A stretch of DNA of 64,000 nucleotides. Source: Lobosporangium transversale (Eukaryota; Mortierellomycota; Mortierellomycetes; Mortierellales; Mortierellaceae). The number at the start of each line of letters is the position of its first letter. The first letter of the stretch is position 1. Where the stretch lies: assembly GCF_002105155.1 (NCBI RefSeq), contig NW_019029025.1, forward strand, positions 268,744-332,743, read 5' to 3'. Shown piece after piece: positions 59,039 to 64,000 of the stretch. The notes under the pieces are model-generated. The model saw nothing but the letters and a program-made list of their open reading frames with translations, was not told the origin of the DNA and ran no database searches. Made by a program: the position numbers and the translations under genes.

Positions 59039-60346
59039 AGCCCATTATTCATTTTCCCCTGCTTTTTTTTTTTTTTTTTTTTTTTTTTTATCGACCTGTC
59101 TTCAAGGTTTTTTTTACTCAATGAAAAGAACTCGGCAACACCACGCCACATTTCACGCGACCTCATATTTGTGATACATGGATACATGAAAGAATTATGG
59201 CTGCTCTCTCCTATGCCTCTAGAACAATGTAACTGGACGTAAAAATAAAAGCAAAAATAAAAATAAAATAAAATACCAAACCAGTTCCTCCTGCTTTTGA
59301 ATCTCAAACCAATGTCAAATCTTGAGTAATAATATTTAATCTAGACTATGAAGTAGCAAGCTTTGGAAGAAAAACCTGGTTTTTAGGACAACTCCCGAGT
59401 AAGCGTGATGCACTTGTTATATTTTACCTTCGATCAGTTTCTCATCATCTGGGACACTTCGAAATAGTGCATGAAAATCGCTGAATCGTTTCTCGTTTGC
59501 AAACACAAACGAGATATGGACTCCAAAATCATCCTCTTCACATGGACCAGTCGTATCTTCTTCACCGGTGATCATATCATGATTGAAGCGCTGTGAGATT
59601 GAACCAGAGTCAAACCTATATCCATTTGATGTAGAATTGCTAGTACGAGTGCTACTACTATTATCGTTATTACTGTTGTTCGTGGACTCGGGATAAGTGT
59701 CAGCACCATAATCTGATTGATATTCCTCGTTGGTCATGGATGCTAGATTGGTGATGGAGCGATCGCCTCTCGAGTGGGTTTTAGATGTGTTTTCAAGAGT
59801 AGAGGTGTTAGTAGACGGTGTGGCAGTGGTAGAAGCAATGGCACTAGGGGGAAACGTGGGAGTGATTGGAGTGGTGGTGGCACTGAAAGATGTTGTGGGT
59901 ATAGAAGAAGAAGAGGAGAGTAAGCGCCTGCCGTGAGCAGCCAAACGAGCAGCAATTGGGTCCGATGAGGAAGTAGAAGAAGAAGAGTTGAAAAAGCGAG
60001 AAGCAGAAAAAGAAGACGACGGAGGAAGTGGCTCGGGAGTGCTGACGTTAGGGTTGTTATTGCTGTTGCTATTGCTATTGCTATTGGTATTACTGATTCC
60101 TGAAGTTGTGCTGGGGGCGGCCACAGTAATGGATGGTGATTTGGGATGTGACCCGGCGTTATTGCCGGATGGCAAGATGGTATTTCCGGTAGCCGCACCA
60201 TTATTGTCAGCACTGCCTTTGTTTGTGTCAGAGACATGTCCCATTGGACTAAGGAACGAATGCGGTGGAGGCATGTATGACATCTGCTGCTTCGAGTCAG
60301 TGATGTAAGGCACAACCTGCGGCTGCTGCTGGCTGGAGCCGGTCAT
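56201..60346 (-). CDS. LAM/GRAMD1-type sterol-transfer protein (GRAM + VASt)
   Basis: ER-anchored lipid-transfer protein of membrane contact sites (yeast Ysp2/Lam2 and animal Aster relatives). Minus-strand exons 59428-60346, 58749-58852, 58161-58638, 57953-57994, 56201-57855, total 1065 aa. N-terminal ~255 residues are low complexity (Ser, Asn, Thr). GRAM domain ~275-390 spans three exons: RFSDFHALFRSVPDDEKLIE, YGCALQKEILVQGRLYISEN, VCFNANIFGWVTNLVIAF, SEITAIEKR. A basic/Ser linker follows, then the VASt (StART-like) domain ~600-785 with TKWLGMPIGPKTA and WAGPTQVQVVVTGGVEFTKS. One membrane span lies at ~875-900 (LTFILILVVVMLVNIYISF), then a luminal tail with a C-terminal coiled coil. Intron 1 (575 nt) carries paired A and T homopolymers at 59005-59088. 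Confidence 0.93.
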
Positions 60347-61279
60347 GGTTGGCTCCCAATACTCTCTTAATATGGTTAGGCTGTGATACCGGACAGCAAG
60401 TAAACAGAAGGATGACTATAAGATGGAGACAATGTGTAAATGCGAACGGTAATGAGCAAGGGATGGAAAAAATCGATTTGATGGATGTCAAGAAATGCGA
60501 GTGGAATAAGTGGAGCCTTCCTATTTTTTTTTTTTGATGAAAGTAAACATCTGTTTTGGAACTTTGAATTATTGATATAATTGATGCATTTTATTGGTGT
60601 CTGGCATAGAAGCCATGTATGGTGAGGTACATGCACGTGCTGAAAGGCAATTGTGGCTTGCTCTTGCAGACACTTTTTATTATCTATCACTTAGGCCGTA
60701 GAACGGGCAAATTTGCCAATTTAGCTTTCATCAACTCATGGGCAGGCCAGATCCAGTTCCTATGAAAAGAAAACAGCCGGCTATTGGATTCTTGCCACCC
60801 ATATGAGACCACAGTTATGGTGCGTAGGAGCAACGTCGGTGTTCCGGCCTCTCGATTTGCATGCCAAAGATGTAAACAAAAAAAATCAGCAAGGATCAAT
60901 CAGCAATAAAAATCAACCAACAAAAATCAAAACCATGTCATCACGATACCACCACATTTCCCAACTTTCACCTTCTTCTACCCAGACTAAAAATAAACAA
61001 GTGTCTATCTCTATTATTCTCTATCTCCATCTTGGTTTCTTTTTTGCTGAGGTATATTACCGAGTCATCTTCCATACTGATCTAAAAAATGTTTTGAAAA
61101 AAAAAAAAAAAAAACTGGTGGGAAGTGCTTGCGCATGTGGCATCTAAAGTGTAGTCCAAGAAGTTTAAACCAGTGACCTGTACTGATGTACTGAACATTC
61201 GTACTTGAAGTTTTTTTCAGTAAATTTTTACTTAAACATTGGTAAAAAAAAAGTATATTTCGAGTAAAAATCAGTAAGT

Positions 61280-61420
61280 ACTTACTGAAAATATACTTTT
61301 TACTTACTTTTGTTTTGCTGATATTTACTGAAAATATACTTTTGTTTTACTGATATTTACTAGAAATATACTGAAAATATACTTTTGTTTTACTGATATT
61401 TACTGGAAATATATATACTT
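61280..61420. repeat. AT-rich tandem repeat, ~44-bp unit
   Basis: The unit ATATTTACTGAAAATATACT followed by TTTGTTTTACTG recurs about three times with small changes, ending in a TA-rich stretch. Confidence 0.75.
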
Positions 61421-61549
61421 ATTATTTACTTTTCTTTTACTCATTCTTTTACTTTTCTTACTTTTCTTTCAGGGGGGCCTGCACTCAGAGATCTGAGCCT
61501 GAAGAGAAAGGGCGTGATGTTTTGGTTTCCAGCACGTGCTGGAAGAAAA

Positions 61550-61787
61550 CGAGCACAAACCTATTGCCCATACAGCACAAGCTGATTGCCCATACAGCAC
61601 AAGCTGATTGCCCATACAGCACAAGCTGATTGCCCATACAGCACAAGCTGATTGCCCAAACAGCGCGAACCTGTTCTGAAACAGCATGAACCTGTTCTGA
61701 AACAGCACAAACCTTTTCTAAAACAGCGCGAACCTGTTCTGAAAACAGCACAAACCTATTGCACAAACAGCGCTAACCTGAAGAAAA
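61550..61787. repeat. 21/22-bp minisatellite, two related unit types
   Basis: First about four near-perfect copies of a 22-bp unit (GCCCATACAGCACAAGCTGATT, here split as GCCCATACAGCA and CAAGCTGATT), then about five degenerate copies of a 21-bp unit based on CCTGTTCTGAAACAGCGCGAA-like sequence. The shared core is ACAGC(A/G)C(A/G)A. The 22-bp block shifts frame every unit, so it is not coding; the 21-bp block is open as a heptad, but this is probably accidental. Confidence 0.8.
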
Positions 61788-61852
61788 AGCATACAGGCTT
61801 AAAAAAATCCACAATCATTTGCATGCATAACAGGCTTCTTCTCTTTTCGCAC

Positions 61853-61926
61853 TACCATTACCATTGCCATTACCATTACCATTGCCATTACCATTACCAT
61901 TGCCATTGTCATTCTCATTCTCATTC
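61853..61926. repeat. CCATT(A/G) hexanucleotide microsatellite
   Basis: Alternating CCATTA and CCATTG units, ending in CATTCT units. Confidence 0.9.
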
Positions 61927-62478
61927 AATTCTCAGAGAACCTTCTGCATCATCCCTATAAACACGCTTAATACCACGAACAGTTGACAGATTAACTTTAT
62001 TTGTCTGATCTTGTCTCACAAAGCGGCCATGTACTTTAATAATTCAGTAAATGCTCGGCATCTCTGCCTCTGCTTTCTCTTTATTACTAATGTTGACTAT
62101 ATATAGTCAAAGCCAACTTCTACTTCCATAGCTAGGCTTCTATATCTCTATATCTCAAAGATCTTAAAGACCAATAATCATCGTCTGTGACGCCAAGTAA
62201 CACTGATACAATTGTACTAGATTCTTCTCTTGCAACAGCCTTCGCAAAGAGACAAAGGGAACAATCTTTAAATATGTTGAGCCCATTTACTCAATCCACA
62301 TAAAACAGTTTGTTCCCCTCGTGGAGGAGAGAACCCTCGATATACGATAAAACTTTTTTTGTCCATATTCCTGTTTTGTTTAATAAAGTTTTTTCTGTTC
62401 TCATGCTCCCACTTTCCATTCCTCTTCCTGAATCAGTCTGCCTGACCTTGAAACGCAATTCCTTTTTTTTATTCAACG

Positions 62479-64000
62479 ATGAATGATAAGAGTGAGAATT
62501 TCTTGTTTGACAAAGAGCATGGCGAAGAGTATGACGAAGAGTATGACGAAGAGTATGGCGAAGAAAATAACGACGACTTTGATGAATATCACTCATTCAA
62601 CCAGGAAGTCAGAAAATCTAGACGAAGACCCTACTTTCAACGAGAATAGGTGCGAATTCGAGACTGACGATGATTACAGCGGGTTTTCTGGAAGGCGATC
62701 GCCTGTAAGTCTATACCTTTGACTCTTAGTTGCTAGTTAATACTTGATATCCCTTGCTTCGAGCCTTTTTACTGACTTCTTCCGTACGCGTCAATGCTTC
62801 TGTAGTCAGAGAGCCTCATCGACCGACGCGCCCAGCGGCAAGCGCAGGCGAAGTGTGATATATGGCGTCGTGGTCAGGACAGACACGAACAAGAGCAAGT
62901 TGATGTTTACCAAAGCAACGATATTGACCATTCTGGCGGAGAATACAATGTCTTGGGCGTGAAGACGCGCGAAGGGCGTTCAAGGTCTATGTTCGAGGAA
63001 GTGCAAACACGCCAGTTGCCCCAAGTGACTTCAAGAAGCGAAGCCAGCGTCGCCGCCAGTAGCATCAGGTCTGCCCAAGCCAAACGAGGATATCCTAAGA
63101 CTCCTTCTCCTCCAACAAATCAGGGACTGCCTATTCAACCTGCCAGACCTAGGTCATTCCTACGTTCAATCTCAGCATCCCATGTTCTTGGCTCACCCTC
63201 TACATCCACATTATGCGCTCCGCGACAATCCCCACTACCACCGCTACAAAGGGCCGAGAGCTTTCATTATTATCGCAGTCCACAGCCTAGGTCTTATCTC
63301 CTCAGTTACTTCATCGTACTCTGGACGGCATAGAGATATGCATGGCGTTCAGCCCAAGTCGCCCATCTCCCTGCACCAGACCTCTCGGGCATCTTCATCG
63401 TCCTCCTCTTTTCGTGGACTTCCTCAGATCTCACGAGATTTAGCCTATCCTTTATCTTTTGACAACCCATAAGCAACCCTGCTTGCAGCTGAAGCTGAAG
63501 CTTTGGAGCAGCGTCGACCTAACCTACGTACCAGTCATGGAGCATCGGAGACATGGTACACGCTATATGAATCGCTTGAACTTGGCGTTTTACCTTCGCC
63601 CGAACGGTGCGACGACGCGCCCGCCTCACAAAAGCCTTTGGCACAAGTCCCAATACATAAGTCCATACGCAAGTCTAGTATCCTTGGACATTTCTATAAT
63701 ACAGATGCATCTGGCTTCTTCGAATGCCAGGTTAAGAACAGTCTCGGGGTAAAGTGTGGCATAAAGTACAAGAAGTTAGGGGCGGCAGATCACGAAAAAA
63801 CCATCTCCTCAAAAACCACTCCACAATATATGAAGCTGTGCAGGAATTTCGCCTCTATCAAGGCATGGTCCAGAATGTCAAGTCGTCGAAAGATCAAGAT
63901 GATGATGATGATGAGCCCCCTAGACCACAGGGGAACTTCGAAGTGGCTAGAGAGGGATTTGTTCTTACGACTATGAAGAGGCCACTTCCGTATGAACAAC
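62479..64000 (+). pseudogene. frameshifted gene remnant, unrecognised (runs off window)
   Basis: A coding-like series on the plus strand starts at ATG 62479 (MNDKSENFLFDKEHGEEYDE with EEYDEEYDEEYG repeats). It shifts frame near 62600 (NLDEDPTFNENRCEFETDDD) and meets a good donor CCT/GTAAGT at about 62703. It resumes after a TAG acceptor at about 62807 (SESLIDRRAQRQAQAKCDIW through SFHYYRSPQPRS), shifts again near 63290, crosses an in-frame TAA at about 63470 (SFDNP then ATLLAAEAEALEQRRPNLR) and shifts once more near 63810. The final frame is VQEFRLYQGMVQNVKSSKDQ then DDDDDEPPRP, leading to TTMKRPLPYEQ at the window end. Three or more breaks make it a pseudogene unless the assembly has indel errors. 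No domain is recognised. Confidence 0.5.

Larger units (their letters stand above)
60347..62478. other. gene-free interval with minisatellites
   Basis: Two kb upstream of the LAM gene. I find no supported gene. It contains an AT-rich tandem array (61280-61420), a 21/22-bp minisatellite (61550-61787) and a hexanucleotide repeat (61853-61926). Confidence 0.55.

Noticed and set aside
59730-60308. Plus-strand frames opposite the LAM N-terminus
   Set aside because: Antisense images of Ser/Thr/Asn low-complexity codons.
60803-61147. Plus-strand ORF upstream of the minisatellites
   Set aside because: No recognisable composition or domain and it ends in a poly-Lys run from an A-tract.
61469-61766. 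Minus-strand repetitive proteins (QSACAVWAISLCC-type)
   Set aside because: Translation of the 22-bp minisatellite, which shifts frame each unit.
61550-61787. CRISPR-like array
   Set aside because: Units are contiguous tandem copies without spacers, in a eukaryotic genome.

Overview
The window reads as nuclear DNA of a filamentous early-diverging fungus, most likely Mortierellomycotina (Mortierella/Linnemannia/Lobosporangium-like). Genes are spaced 1-2 kb apart and broken by short GT-AG introns (mostly about 50-130 nt). Regulatory proteins are rich in Gln, Ser, Asn and His. Long poly-A/poly-T runs (15-30 nt) sit in introns, gene borders and retroelement tails. The phylum is an inference; that it is a fungus is well supported (Zn2Cys6 factor, GlcNAc-6-P deacetylase, LAM sterol-transfer protein, split eL37, KRE9-like GPI protein, CBM18-GH18 chitinase remnant).

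Layout. 0-4 kb: a doubtful 3' exon, a low-complexity stretch, then a six-exon 5-formyltetrahydrofolate cyclo-ligase. 4.4-8.7 kb: LINE/SINE mosaic around a tRNA-Lys gene. 10-17.4 kb: hexokinase-family kinase and GlcNAc-6-phosphate deacetylase, both on the minus strand, a candidate GlcNAc-catabolic pair. 18.3-18.7 kb: a tiny two-exon gene for a secreted peptide with two Cys-bracketed cores. 19.2 kb: a MITE-like inverted-repeat element. 19.9-25.9 kb: second retroelement mosaic, with two near-identical LINE copies, two tRNA-derived SINEs and a target site used twice. 26.0 kb: tRNA-Leu. 26.3-28.7 kb: SF1/branch-point-binding protein. 29.4-33.5 kb: ZNFX1-type RNA helicase with an N-terminal CCCH finger. 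34.5-37 kb: decayed CBM18-GH18 chitinase. 37.3-39.3 kb: Zn2Cys6 transcription factor. 40.6-41.3 kb: eL37. 41.8-43.0 kb: decayed ORF pieces. 43.4-45.8 kb: CWC27 cyclophilin. 46.4-47.3 kb: GPI-anchored wall protein. 47.7-48.2 kb: small SET protein, divergent from TCF25/Rqc1 at 48.6-52.1 kb. 52.2-54.9 kb: TALE homeobox factor. 56.2-60.3 kb: LAM/GRAMD1-type GRAM-VASt sterol-transfer protein. 61.2-62 kb: minisatellites. 62.5-64 kb: frameshifted gene remnant.

How the parts relate. Most genes are independent housekeeping or regulatory loci: splicing (SF1, CWC27), translation and ribosome quality control (eL37, TCF25), lipid transfer (LAM), RNA surveillance or silencing (ZNFX1-like). The one metabolic grouping is the kinase plus deacetylase pair, which would perform successive steps of GlcNAc use; the degraded chitinase 17 kb away is consistent with chitin metabolism but is not a working partner. 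The retroelements share 3' ends: LINE families A and B and the tRNA-headed SINE all end in a GTTATC/GTTAAC motif followed by poly-A. Exon coordinates were assigned by hand from reading frame, splice consensus and remembered family conservation; no search was run.
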